The position numbers and the translations under genes are program-made. Source: Rhododendron vialii (taxonomy: Eukaryota > Streptophyta > Magnoliopsida > Ericales > Ericaceae). From it: a DNA stretch of 64,000 bases. This document shows positions 12,369-22,813 of this stretch, piece after piece. The notes below the pieces were generated by a model, which was not told the origin of the DNA, ran no database searches, and was given only the letters and a program-made list of their open reading frames with translations. Location: positions 36,444,001 to 36,508,000 of the forward strand of contig NC_080557.1 of assembly GCF_030253575.1 (NCBI RefSeq). Reading direction: 5' to 3'. The first letter of the stretch is position 1, and the number at the start of each line of letters is the position of its first letter.

Positions 12369-13655
12369 CCTTCATACAGCACAAAAATAACAAAACTTTA
12401 ATTATTGAAACTATTATGAGCAAAAAGGATTAAGTACTCAAGCTGCTACTTCGTTTTGAGTTCTTAGGTTGTTGTAAAGGAGCTACCTACCTATCAACAA
12501 CAAAAGAAACAGTCATGTGAGCTCCATATCATATCTCCTTCTATTGACCCTTTGCTTGCCAAAACAAAAATCTTGCCTTTAGGTGGCAAATGTCATCTAA
12601 TTCACAAACTGTTTCAGCATCCATGTATAGACAAGAAAGGAACTCAACTGATCCATCATCACTCATCACCATGTGGGTCTAACAAGACAAGCGAAAATTG
12701 AATATTGACTAGCAAAAGTTTATTATCTTATGCAACAATATCATTGTTTCTCTTTTAAAGAATAAATTGAGCTTTTAGCTTGCTGAATACATAATAAATC
12801 TTACAAGTACCCGAACCCACTGAATATTGCAAAACAGTGTAAACCACAGAGATAAACTAGGATTTTAGTGATGAGAGATTTTTGTACTTTGGATCACCAT
12901 TGTTTGCATAAACAGTTTGTTTCTGTGCTCTGCTCTCCTCAGTTTTATGGGAGAAGAGTACCCGAACACACTGAATATTGCAAAACAGTGTGTCGATAAT
13001 GATATTAATGGTTTACCATCCTCATGATATATATAGAGAGAGAGACATTTATCCAATCTACCTAACTCAATTTTCACCACAACATTTGACAGGCAAAATG
13101 GTCTGAGCAATTTTCCAGTCTATTGATGAACAAGCAGAACCTTTGTCCCAAAATCTTACATGCAAACTTAAATGCATCATAATATAAGAACAGTGTAGAC
13201 CTAACCCTTTGGCACATTTTCTGCTCTTCTCTGTGCATACTTCTCTGAAGTAATTCATGCATTCTTTGCTTGTTTTGTAAATTCAATGTGCATAGTAGAC
13301 TTGGATTTGCTTTAATCATGGATTTTCAGAGGGCATTACCAAGACAAAGGACAATTATGAGTTTTACAAAGTAATGGTCTTTACTTCATCTTTTCCTTCA
13401 CATCTACTATTAAAATTAAAAGTTATCCTTGCATTTGACCTCATATTGTTTTTGTGAGGTCGGTTTCAGTGATTCTGTGCTTCTAGATAATTCTAATCGT
13501 GATTGTTTATATTTCTGGGTTGGATAGTAATTGTTTGCCTACGTGCACCTGATCTGTTGATATAACCTCCCCCGGCTAAAAATGGAGAGTAACTATTACT
13601 ATTCAACCTCCTTGTGTTATCAATTTTAACACAATTTTTGTGGGGCTAATCTACA
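12369..13655. other. Stretch upstream of the HMG-Ulp1 gene, no gene seen
   Basis: AT-rich. It should hold the promoter and 5' UTR of the minus-strand gene, but no clear TATA box can be assigned. The phrase 'ctgaatattgcaaaacagtgt' occurs twice (about 12,821 and 12,971), a short direct repeat 150 bases apart. Nothing else supportable. Confidence 0.4.
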
Positions 13656-13659
13656 AGGA

Positions 13660-13755
13660 TCTTTGCGCATAATTCAATTAAGGCCTCCGCGAGAGGACCA
13701 GGATTAATCCCTAGGGATTATTGAGGTGTACGTAAGCTGGTCCAGACCCCTGAAA
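13660..13755 (+). mobile_element. SINE remnant (Au-like 3' region)
   Basis: The stretch 'gggattattgaggtgtacg' followed by 'taagctggtccagaccc' matches the conserved 3' part of the plant Au SINE family as I remember it, preceded by 'gaggaccaggattaatccc', a possible internal-promoter remnant. No intact box A and no target-site duplication could be confirmed. Assignment rests on family knowledge and a short match. Confidence 0.4.
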
Positions 13756-14429
13756 TCTTATTTATTAATGAAATCGATGGTTCTAGGGTTTGGTGAAATA
13801 CCCCTTCGATCGATAATCTACAATGGTTCTAGGGTTTCTTTGCAGAACAAGAGGGGAGAGGGATTGGTGAAATCGATGTTTGTCAGAGCGTTAATGAAAT
13901 CGTCGAAGGAGGAGTCAGGGTGCGAATGGCACCAGTACTGAAATCAATTGAATTTTTTGGGAGGGGATGTGCGATTTTGGGCGCAGAAGAAAGGCGCTTC
14001 CAAAATTTTTGTGTCATGTTGATAACTTATATGAATTAATATGCTGCTTATAAGTTACATTTACAGACAATTCGAGCACTAAAAATAAATTTTAGACTAC
14101 ATTTACAAGAAAGTGAGTAAAATCACTAAATTATAACCCACCATTTTTAGAGGTATAACCGAGTATATTCATTGCTATAAATCTAACACCAACTATGTGG
14201 GGTACTGGATTTGGTGGGCGAGGTATCCCTTTATGAAATAGCCATGTGATAAATTTAACAGTGGTAAACAAGAAATTAATTAATTATTCATTCTGTTTCG
14301 AGCCTGTAACTAGGAGTTAAATCAATTCCCTTTTTTAATTGATCAAAACAATGTGGCCTTTTGCACAAAGTCAACGTAGCTATTCCTCAAGACAAAAACA
14401 GGTAACATTCACGATTTGCACAATCGAGA

Positions 14430-14620
14430 AATAATGAACTTTTGGGTCTTAACTGCGAGAGCATCCACCTATAGAGCTGTTAAAAGAAACAAAGAATGAA
14501 CTTTTGGAAACTCACTGCGAGAGCATCCACCTATACCAAAGAATAAAAATAGCAAAGAATGAACTTTTGAAAACTCACTGCGATAATCCACCTATACCAA
14601 AGAATAAAATAATACACGCA
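14430..14620. repeat. Three tandem copies of a roughly 64-bp unit
   Basis: The unit contains 'aatgaacttttg' then 'ctgcgagagcatccaccta' then 'caaagaat'. Copies start near 14,431, 14,496 and 14,559. The last has a short deletion ('ctgcgataatccaccta'). It lies immediately beside the captured exon fragment. Confidence 0.75.
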
Positions 14621-14631
14621 AAACAGTATTT

Positions 14632-14775
14632 CTACAGTAAGCTATGGTTCCCTTGTTGTGAATTTGCATTCTGCGGATAGCTAAATGGATCTCCGAATGG
14701 ATTAGAAGGACCTGGGTATTGAATCTGCTGCTTGGGATATTGAGGTAAATATAGAGGCTGCGGCGTCGTCATCAT
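14632..14775 (-). pseudogene. Captured terminal exon, Pro/Gln-rich with NPFGDPF motif
   Basis: On the minus strand an open frame of 47 codons plus a stop, rich in Pro, Gln and Tyr, contains 'NPFGDPF'. NPF motifs bind EH-domain proteins and such C-termini are found in plant clathrin-assembly (ANTH) and related trafficking proteins; the exact parent gene is not recognised. The reading frame differs sharply in composition from its AT-rich surroundings. It is flanked by a 16-bp direct repeat 'gtaagctatggttccc' (14,637 and about 14,786), which suggests copying by a transposon or repair event. Probably not expressed as a protein on its own. Confidence 0.45.
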
Positions 14776-14779
14776 GTTT

Positions 14780-16280
14780 TGTATAGTAAGCTATGGTTCC
14801 CGATCCAACTTTAATATACAATCAACCACTCAACCTCCTACTTTCTCTAGGTGTCAACAAACTTTTTCCCAAGTGTGCTAGCCTACTACCCTAAGGCTCG
14901 GTAGACCATTCAAATAGTTAAACGCACCTAGGAACATTTGTGTCTCACTCAAATGATTCTAAGGGCAAAGAATGCCCAATGCATATAGTGTTTCTACCTC
15001 GAACACTTAGGAGTGTACCAAATCACCCGTAATATCCACATACGACATAACCTCCAAAATCGGTATGGATTCTAACAACCAACCTACCGTACTTTAACTA
15101 TAACTTCTTATAGGTTTAGAGTTTGATTATAAGACTACCACCATTAGAAAGTAGATTTTCCATACATCAACTTCAATATATAATATGCACCAAACGGATT
15201 CCGGATGATAAAGTTATGATCGTCAGAAGTTTTAAAATTAAGCAGATTATTCATTCCCTATCAGTAGGACACAACCTCCTACCGGTAAAATACCAAAATT
15301 TCTCAAACATAGACACTACTGGACAGCATTTCTACCGGTAGGGCCAAAACTCCTACCGGTAGGACTTGTGTTTCAGCGTACGATTTCTAGTTTCGACAGA
15401 TTTCTCCCAACAACAAATACGGACGTTTAAACAATCTTAAACACATCAAACCAACTCATAAACATATAAAGGAGGAGAGAAATCCCTAAATGTCAAATTG
15501 GCAAAGTTAATCATCCACATTCAACTATATCCAATTAAACAACGTGAATTTAAGGACGGGAACGAGTAAATTTGATTGAAAAATCATAACTCTTTCATCT
15601 TAAAACCCAACAATATTGGAACCAACGCCAAAAGTTGCACGACTACAAGTCCTACTCTCTCGGTAACAATTCCAGGTTCAGAAACGAGAGGAGATTAACC
15701 CAACAATCAAAGGAAAAACAGATTCGCAACCATTTTCGCCCTAGTCGACCAACCCTGCTTTAGAAATTCACCAAAAATTGTATACTTAACCAGATCACTT
15801 GATTCCAACGCCAATCCCTTCTTAACTTAAATATGCAGCTCCTGTAAAAGACCCAAATCCACCCAAAATGTTCATCATGCCCAGAAAATTAAAAGAAGAC
15901 AGCCACACACAGATTCGCGCTTCCAGAAAACAGCCGGTATTTAAAAATTCATAACTAATTGTGTGATTATCGGTTTTTCATGATCTTGGTACCGAAATCT
16001 TCGTATTGAAACGTACTTTAACTGTTATGAAGACACCAAAAATTGATTCCTGGCAGAAGGGCTCCCAAAAGACAGATTTCCAAAACCCACGAAATTTTCA
16101 GCATATACCAGATTCATTCGAGACTCAAAATAAATGATCAAACTAGTATCTTTACGTACCTTGGAGTCTCCGCAATCTAAAAAAAGACTCATACCAATTA
16201 TGACTAACTTCAAAACCAAGCCAAACACTAGTTACATTCTTCACGCCATGAAATAAACTAAATATAAAGACCAAGACGAA
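14780..16280. other. Non-coding block with reiterated ACCGGT palindromes, LTR-like
   Basis: No protein seen. Between about 15,255 and 15,364 the palindromic core 'ctaccggtag' or close variants occurs three times, plus a diverged 'ctatcagtag'. The base composition and reiterated palindromes resemble the nested LTRs at 20,932 and the insertion at 41,042, but no LTR ends or target-site duplication were found. Confidence 0.3.
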
Positions 16281-17558
16281 AACACAATCAGCACTTCCGA
16301 AAGATGTCATCATGCACCTTGTTGCACGAGCATAACCCCAAACGTACGAGTAGCCTCTTTCGCATATCAGTACCCATTTTATCCTCTAACATAAGTACAT
16401 GTATAAGTCTCTTACACCAATTTGTGTTGTACATAAGTACATGTGTAAGTCGCTTGTTTCCTCTTTTCATCCTTTATTTCCACACTCCCATACAACAGTT
16501 GAAAGGTTCCATAGTCAGCAGTGTGTCACTTTGAAAAGTAATAAGTGTTGACCTTATAGAAGACAGATTTGAGCTCAGATGAGCAGTCACTCAATGTTCT
16601 AATATGTATGGGTAGATAATGGTGCCCTGGAGCTGATATTTTTGGTAAAGAGTGTACCATAAATCATCCTCGATATTTAGTCAACCAAACTGAAATAAGG
16701 CATTCCTGAAACTAATTACCACTGAATGGAGAGACAGTTGAACAACTTCTCACTTCAGTATTTGATTCTTTCATGGTTAAACAACACAATGCCGGTACAT
16801 TCAGCGACCTGAAAATACACCTACAGTGATTCCTTTCATTAAAATCCTAGGACAGTAAATCAAACCCTAGCGACTTTAGCTCAAGTGCTCAACTCATATT
16901 GTGCCCATTTCGTATCAGTTTGTTACCTAAACAAGCAAAGTCCATATTGGAAGCCATTTAAATATTTTAGCCCCGATGGTTTCATTATTTGAACCAAAAG
17001 TGTATGCAGCTCGCACAAGCATTTCATCAAACACGTTTCTTGCAACGTGCCGGCGTGGCATTCGACATAACCAAGAGTGACAGACAGACATAACCCATGT
17101 TGTTCCCAATCACTGGGGGTATGGGTGGGAGAGGATTGGAGACAAACTTAACCTTTGGCAATATGCACAAAGTAATTGTTCTAATAACTTCAACCAACAC
17201 GATTGAGGTGTGTTCTTCACCCTATGTATGTGTGTGTGATTCAATCGCACCAATGGAAAAACGCCCAAAATTCATCAAGTTACGAACCCCGACAGTCGAT
17301 TGAACAACTAAATTACACATGGCAAGAACATCAACACAAAGAGGTAAATTCCAATAACTACATATAAAAATAAAAACGCCAAAAATGTGCTTGAATTGTC
17401 GATACATGTGATATACAGCACTTGATTGAGTACGGGACCTAGGGTTTTCGTTCCTTTTCGTTGCAGTTCCGTACGAGATCGAGAGAGCTCGAACTGACTT
17501 GGTCTGATGAGAGAGAGAGAGATAGAGAGAGCTATGCATACCAGGAAGGGGAATCGAT
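16281..17558. other. Stretch without a recognised gene
   Basis: Two short direct repeats 'aagtacatgt(a/g)taagtc' lie at about 16,391 and 16,435. A (GA)n run of about 20 bases lies at 17,509-17,530. Nothing else could be supported on either strand. Confidence 0.3.
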
Positions 17559-17565
17559 TCAACTA

Positions 17566-17855
17566 ACCTGATGAACTAGGGATGGCAATGTTGGAAGTGT
17601 GGACGATTGAAGGCAGCGTCTCTGGGGTAGAGGATTCAAACAGATGCGAAGGAGGGAGTTGGGGAACAAGGTTGCTCTCGAAGGAGGGAGTAGGCAGCAG
17701 TCTTCAGAGTGTGGGGAGCACAGAGGAGAGAATGGCAGGAGTAAAACCCTAGAGAGGGGAGGATGTGGTTCGGCTGTGGAGAATGAGAAGAAAAAGAGAG
17801 AAGGAAAACGGAAAGGGATTGATATATTGAACGGTATCGTCTTAACAAAGGGCAA
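17566..17855 (-). other. Candidate 5' exon or leader (minus strand)
   Basis: A minus-strand open stretch rich in Pro, Ser and Leu ends in a good splice donor ('catcag' then 'gttagt' on the minus strand, about 17,566). It begins just inside the candidate MULE terminal repeat. It could be a captured 5' exon or leader of a transcript initiated in the terminal repeat and running toward the HMG-Ulp1 gene. No family recognised; low coding certainty. Confidence 0.25.
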
Positions 17856-17999
17856 AATTGTCCAATTTCATCATGTTTATTAACCCATACCATGTATTGG
17901 TGATATTGTTTGCAGGTGCCATGTCTTGGTAATTTGAAGACTTGACACCATGAAAGTGGTGATTATTTCCAGTCCACACAACCTGCCGGTAATTCTCCC
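17850..17999 (-). mobile_element. Candidate right terminal inverted repeat of a large MULE
   Basis: Read on the minus strand from 17,999, the sequence starts 'gggagaattaccggcaggtt', the style of a Mutator-like terminal repeat. Immediately outside it, 'aaaggattt' (17,999-18,007 region) begins sequence homologous to the start of unit 3 (about 60,164), so homology between units stops exactly here. The partner repeat is not found in the window and would have to lie left of base 1, which makes the element longer than 18 kb. Confidence 0.4.
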
Positions 18000-18694
18000 A
18001 AAGGATTTGGTTCTAAAATTATAGAGTGCTTCTCTGGCATGCATTTGGAGCTCTTCGTGTCACTCATTTGTGGAAGACCCACCACAAAGGAGCTATGTAG
18101 ACCGATCTCCATCTCACCAATAGGAAGTAAATGCAATACAATTTTTTTTTCCTTGATAACGAGCAGTTCTATTTTATCGATCTAGTCTAGAGAGCGGGAT
18201 TGGGGTGTGAACCCGCATAGATGTTGTGGGACACAAGATTGCTAACTATGGGCTCACTACTAATTGTATGTACCTCAAAAAATGTGTGGTGGAGAAGGGT
18301 ATTGAGACATCACATTGCAGCGGCCCAAGGCCATTGAATAATATAATCAATATTTTACACATATTGATGTGAAGTTGCTTTCATGCATCTCTCCTAATGA
18401 ACGTGACGTTACTAGATTTTTTTTTTTTAATGAATGTGACAATATTTCATTGGTGTTTGGAAAATAACGACTCATCCGATGACTAATATTAAGAATATAC
18501 TTTTCTTTTTAAAAAAAATAGCTTTTTTTTTTTTGAAAAAAATAGTTAATATTGACTTTTATTAACTCAATAAGAAGCCGAAGTTAGAAGTTTATTGGTT
18601 TAACTCTCCTGTTATTAATATTCCATCTGCTGCTCATATTCCCATCTTCCATTCCTTTTCCCTTGAAACCAGAGGAAGTTAAAAGGGTGCCGTG

Positions 18695-19965
18695 ATGGTT
18701 TCGCGCTTCGCGCTCTCTTTCGCTCTCACTCTCGTCTTATCCGGTATCATGTCCGGAATGTCAATGGCGAAGGGGTGGTGAATGTGCAGGCCACGGAGGA
18801 GGAGGTGGCTGAGCCCGTGGCGGAATACGTCTCTAATCTATCGAGTAAATTTGCCCAAGAGAGAGGCATTTTCACAGTTGTTGTGGGTGCAGGTAGTGTA
18901 ATACACCCTCAGGTAACAAACTACTCCCACTACAATAGCTTATGTTAACCGGATGTTCGGGTCAGCTTGCGTACACCTCGACTATTTTTCGATGTCCTAA
19001 AGTTAATGACTAATTACTATAATTATTACGTACTATTATCATCGGAAGTTTTCCAAGCGCAACATGAACTATTCGTGCGAATAGTTTATTTATTCCCTGA
19101 GTGAATCTGGACCGTCCATTATAACAATGGACGGGTAGCGATCGGTTGTGTAAAGAGTTTTGCACAACCATTGTGTGTGTAGCATTTTGGGTGAAAAATC
19201 AACTACCAAGAAAAATATATTGATGAAATATCTAACTGGATTTTTTCACCCTAGTGATAGTCGTGATTGGTTTCACAATTCGACAATTAGAAATATACAG
19301 ATTGGGTAAATTGGTCCCGGTAAGGGCTCTTCTTGAGTTCACTTTGATAATGACAATCGTTCAGATTTTAGTACTTGCCAAGAACTATAATTGTATTTCA
19401 AGAAAAAATATCGAAGAAATTTCAATCAATTTCAGACTACTTTTATTTTGACTTAATGAATTATATGGATTTGCTAAGTGCGTTATTGTCCCACATGCAT
19501 TAATTTATCGCATGTGTTTCGAAATCGTTTTAATCAAAATCTAACGGACACCATTCTATTACTGGATTGAGAGAAGATCTCTTGGTTTCTTTTTCAGAAC
19601 TAGATTTTTTCCTGTTCTTAATTTGAATCTATGGAGACATTTCAAATTTGGGCAAATCTGAACCATTGTTTATCTCGATGTACAGTCATCTCAAATTATG
19701 ATTCAGATTTAGACTGTTTCTTTTTGTCTAAATTAAGGGCCGGAGAGAATCCGATCCCTTCTTTTTCAATACTTTTGCGTGTGTTACCAAGAACGAAGGA
19801 ATAGTAATGGAAGTTGCAAAATTTCTATGAAATTGGATGAAGAGCCGTACAGTAAATCAGTAGATTGGTCGAAATGGCAGGTGTTTTGGGTGGATGAGAG
19901 AATGGTTCCACTGACTGATAAAGAAAGCAATTACAAACTTGCCTACGATGGTTTTCTCTCCAAAG
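18695..19965 (+). pseudogene. Unit 1 6-phosphogluconolactonase-like fragment (exons 1 and 2)
   Basis: Exon 1 (18,695-18,912) has a hydrophobic leader ('LSFALTLVL'), then the PGL N-terminal region ('NLSSKFAQERG'). Exon 2 (about 19,813-19,965) gives 'VDWSKWQVFWVDERMVP' and 'SNYKLAYDGFLSK', the conserved core of the enzyme that hydrolyses 6-phosphogluconolactone in the oxidative pentose phosphate pathway. Splicing is phase 2 (donor 'ctcag' / 'gtaaca', acceptor 'ggaag' / 'ttgc', donor 'ccaaa' / 'gtaagt'). Relative to unit 3, one G is missing from the G run near 18,773, giving an immediate stop, and two bases are missing before the donor. Later exons are absent before the LTR region begins. Pseudogene fragment. 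Confidence 0.75.
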
Positions 19966-20686
19966 TAAGTAAAACAGTTGTTTGATACTTTTTGTATTTT
20001 GTTTTTAGGGAGTATTTTTTTTTTTTTGGGTCATAATTTTGTAATGCTGAACGAGTTCAACTTCCTTGCTCAAAATTTAATTAATCGGATATCGGTAACT
20101 ACATAGTGAAATAAAACTTAAGAATCATGGTGATGGTTTGTTTCTTTCATAACAAATGTACTACGACCAATGAATTATCCACGTGTGATGAAGTTAGATT
20201 TTCTTTAGGTTTAGGCTATTTTACTTGTCCAGCTCTTTAATGTGAAGTGAACAATTCAAATCAATTTTTTGGGCTATCAAAATGACACCCGTTATGAACA
20301 GGCTCAACAGACTTGGGTACAACCATACTTAATCATACCAAATAGTCCACATACCAAATAGTCCACTTTTTGTAAAATTGGTGCTGTTTGGTTGCATTGA
20401 CTTCACCAAGACTAACACTGCAGTCGTAGTATTATTTCCCTTCATCCTTGAGAATTCCAGCATTAAGACTGTGGCCAGGAATTCAACAATAGTTCAATCA
20501 AACGCGTGAAGTACGATAACAGTTGTCGAAACTTCTGTTGGGACTCTGAATGTGATTTTTTGAGATCGGATTCAATTGATTGGAATCTTCTTTCTGTTTT
20601 TCTAGTTTGATTATCTTCTCTAAGGCAGGGGTGGATCTGATGTAGGCACAAGAGAGTCACATGACCCTCCCGATCTGTTTTATAAT
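19966..20686. other. Residual unit sequence up to the LTR insertion
   Basis: No gene supported. From about 20,394 the sequence is duplicated in unit 2 from 40,257 ('gcattgacttcaccaagact'). A minus-strand frame at 20,463-20,660 is kept in both units with many Lys, Glu and Gln residues ('RRFQS', 'RQLLSYFTRL'), but I do not recognise it and the conservation may only reflect recent duplication. Confidence 0.35.
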
Positions 20687-20931
20687 TGTAACGCCCCGAT
20701 TTTCGAACACGTTAATTAAATCATTTATAATTGATTTTATAATCCATAAAACTGATTTAAGAAATGAAATTTTATCAAACAAAGTTTAGCAGTAGAAATC
20801 TCGAATACCAAATTCAAAACTACTTAACTGTCTTACAACCCAACAAAATGAAACAGAGTTTGACAAATGTGATAACACTTTCGAAATTCAAATAACAATA
20901 CTTTAAATTAACATAGCTTCTAACAGTAAGG

Positions 20932-22813
20932 TGTAGATACCCTATTTTGGACTTCTCAGATTAGTTTACTTACAGTATTTGATTCCCCGATGATGAATAA
21001 GATCAAGAATACCCTGAGAATGTTAGTATATTTGAGTTTTGAGCATTTAAAACCCTTTAAACCTGAGCCAAAAAGCCTCAGTAAAACCCTACTTGCATAT
21101 GCTAGTGTACAACTGGCGTACGCTGGTCCAATTGCCACGTGTCAGTCATTGGTCAGTTTTGACCATTGACCGGGGCGGGGCAGATTGGATTCGCATACGC
21201 AGGTTATTCACCTGCGTACGCTGGTCAAAGCTACTCCCATCACCTTTATTCAGCCATAATCACAGGACTTTTAGGGCATCCCAGCACCTTGTTTATTCTT
21301 CTGAAGTTGACCTCATGGCAAGGGGATGTTCCCCCTCTCACACATAACCTCCATCACATTTCCTCCCTTATTTAATGAGAGGGAGGCTTGCACTCCAACC
21401 CAACCAGCCCTCAAACCAGTTGGTTACACCCCTCCTTCCCTCTATATCTCCTATAAATACCCCCCATTGTATCCCATGCAAAGGGTTACAAGTTTGGTTA
21501 CCAATTTGCTAAGTGTTAAGAATCCTACTCCCTTTTGTTCATCTCTTTCTTGCAAAAGAAAGGTAAGGTGTTAACAAATCAACTCAACTTCCATACTTCC
21601 GCTACATTCCTATACACTCTCCATTCATCCTTCAAGCCCCTATTCAAGCTCAAACATCTTTTAAACTCAAAATCAAAGGTATAACACCTTGGTAATACTC
21701 TTTGTTTTGATCCCTGAGGGGGGCTGGCAGGGTTAAGACTGGTAATTAATACCAGTCTTGACCTTAAAGCTGGCAAGGTTTCAAAACCATTGGTGGTTAG
21801 AACTGATGCACGCCAGTCATCAGTATGCATACGCCAGTAATGGCAGTACATGTAGAACTGACGTGGGGATCAGTGTCTAGCTGTTTTATGTCTTTCTGTT
21901 CATATTCATCACTATGAAGCATGTTAAAAATCAGTTTATTGCTTTTCTTTGTTAAAACTGTTAGCTGTATTTCTATACTCATACCTGCTGTTATGGAATA
22001 CTTTTGGAGCCTTTCTGAACATGTCTCAAAACCCAGAAAGTGCAAAGCCAAGCACTGGTCAAATGGCTTAAACTGGCGTACCGCAGTGGTTTACCTGCGT
22101 ATGCCAGTCCAACCCTAACCAGTGGCTGACCCATGTATGGCAACTAGGCCTTGCCTCTGTTTTGTCCCCCACACTGTTTAGAGGGTGTTCTATTCTTTTG
22201 TTATCCTCTGAGCTCTTTCAAACTGCTTAGAACTGTATATTATCTGTAATATAGACTTCTTGGTTTGCCCTGAGTGTGCACTGGTCATTTCTAGAATCTA
22301 GAGGGTTGGAAATAAGAACTGTGGGCTTAGGCTTACTGGCGTACGCGAGTTTGTAAGTGGTGTATGCAGGTTAAAACAACATGCAGTGACTTGATCAGTG
22401 CATATTATTTTCTTCTTGCGCACGTCACTCCAGAACAACGTCATCCGATTTGTTTAAACTCTCACAGGAGTCTGTTTTTATCATATGCTAATTGTTTCAA
22501 TAAAGTGAGCATACCATTTTGTCACATCCTGCCAATATGTTACAATTTTAATCCCATTTAACTGTTCTCCCGCTCTAACTGGCTAAAAATCGATTAATGA
22601 GAGAGAATAATAAACGTTTTACAAATGTCCGAGTAGAGACCGATCTCCAGATTGGGCGAGAGGGGTGCCTTAAAACCATTCCCCTCTCGTAACCTGGCTC
22701 CCGAACCTCAGATATGAAGGTAATGACGGACCAGTCTACGCCTTTTTCAAAATCAAACAACGTGAAAAAAATGTTTCAAGTTCAGTTCCTTGGGTGGTAT
22801 ACCACAAAATTCA
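20932..22813 (+). mobile_element. Nested LTR with Tat/Ogre-type primer-binding site, unit 1
   Basis: Starts 'tgtagataccctattttgg' and ends '...aaaattca', followed after AG by 'tggcgactctgaattgag' (22,816-22,833). That resembles the TGGCGACTCT primer-binding site of Tat/Ogre/Retand-type Gypsy elements. A TATA-like 'cctataaatacccc' lies at about 21,463. Downstream the internal region is cut off, and sequence of the outer element resumes within a few hundred bases. The LTR carries many copies of a GCGTACGC-centred motif. No coding sequence. Confidence 0.55.

Noticed and set aside
18695..19965. A functional PGL gene in unit 1
   Set aside because: The G-run deletion closes the frame inside exon 1 and no exons after the second are present.
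21095..22375. Reiterated short palindromic motifs considered as a CRISPR-like array
   Set aside because: Spacing is irregular, the motifs vary, the context is a plant LTR, and there are no cas genes.
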